This document shows, piece by piece, positions 63,905 to 64,000 of a DNA stretch of 64,000 nucleotides. The DNA comes from Siphlonurus alternatus (taxonomy: Eukaryota > Arthropoda > Insecta > Ephemeroptera > Siphlonuridae). Location of the stretch: assembly GCA_949825025.1 (NCBI GenBank), contig OX463787.1, positions 2,604,001 to 2,668,000 of the forward strand. The letters run 5' to 3'. The notes beneath the pieces were generated by a model that saw only the letters and a program-made list of their open reading frames with translations, was not told the origin of the DNA and did not search any database. Numbering within the stretch: the stretch's first letter is position 1; each line of letters opens with the position of its first letter. A program made the translations under genes and the position numbers.

Positions 63905-63975
63905 TATAAATAAAGAAATAAAGAAGGAGGAGAAGAAGAAAAAGAAGAAGGAGGAGGAGCGGGAGGAAAAAATAT
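63905..63975 (+). repeat. Purine-rich (GAA/GGA) simple repeat
   Basis: A nearly pure A/G tract (GAAGGAGGAGAAGAAGAAAA and similar) at the right edge. Confidence 0.8.
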
Positions 63976-64000
63976 TAAAAAACAAAACAAAAATTAGTTC

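Overview
This window is nuclear DNA of an animal, almost certainly an insect (a hemipteroid is a guess). It is very AT-rich, its genes have GT-AG introns, and short genes are embedded in hundreds of bases of repeats. I reconstructed five protein-coding loci by hand from splice sites and reading phase. They are a secreted protein of unknown function (minus strand, 2438-3067), HAUS augmin-like subunit 7 (minus, 8774-14956, 6 exons), the ATP-synthase small subunit DAPIT/USMG5 (plus, 15489-17542, 2 coding exons), the CDC7 kinase (minus, 22591-30158, 9 coding exons plus a 5' UTR exon near 31928-32045), and the last exons of a CaV2-type voltage-gated calcium channel alpha1 subunit, the cacophony orthologue (minus, 44773-56765, running off the right-hand side). 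HAUS7 and DAPIT share a divergent promoter. CDC7 has a promoter with E2F-like sites.

Between CDC7 and cacophony lies a 5.9 kb LTR retrotransposon on the minus strand (32186-38084). Its two 1374-bp LTRs look identical. It has a 4-bp target duplication, a tRNA-Pro-like primer site and a polypurine tract. It encodes an intact 726-codon Gag and no protease, reverse transcriptase or integrase. The Gag stop codon directly follows a perfect slippery heptamer (A AAA AAC), then an 8-nt spacer and a perfect 10-bp hairpin, which is a textbook -1 frameshift signal. The frame it opens is not pol but a 138-codon, Arg/Lys-rich tail. This is the best candidate here for an undescribed system: a gag-only element with programmed frameshifting.

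The second notable signal is in cacophony. The conserved C-terminal DDWC is followed by TAG CTA G and then by 47 more in-frame sense codons up to a TAA. GC content falls back to background straight after that TAA, which suggests stop-codon readthrough that would hide the channel's PDZ ligand. An 18-nt in-phase microexon also sits in this gene.

Most remaining sequence is foldback elements. At least a dozen families of fully palindromic, non-coding elements of about 50-650 bp can be recognised, many bounded by TTAA. They are nested in each other and sit in the introns of every multi-exon gene. One abundant family carries CRE palindromes (TGACGTCA) in both arms. There are also a hAT-type MITE with an 8-bp duplication, a tRNA-derived SINE, a perfect 334-bp palindrome, and a tandem satellite with a period of exactly 147 bp near the right end.
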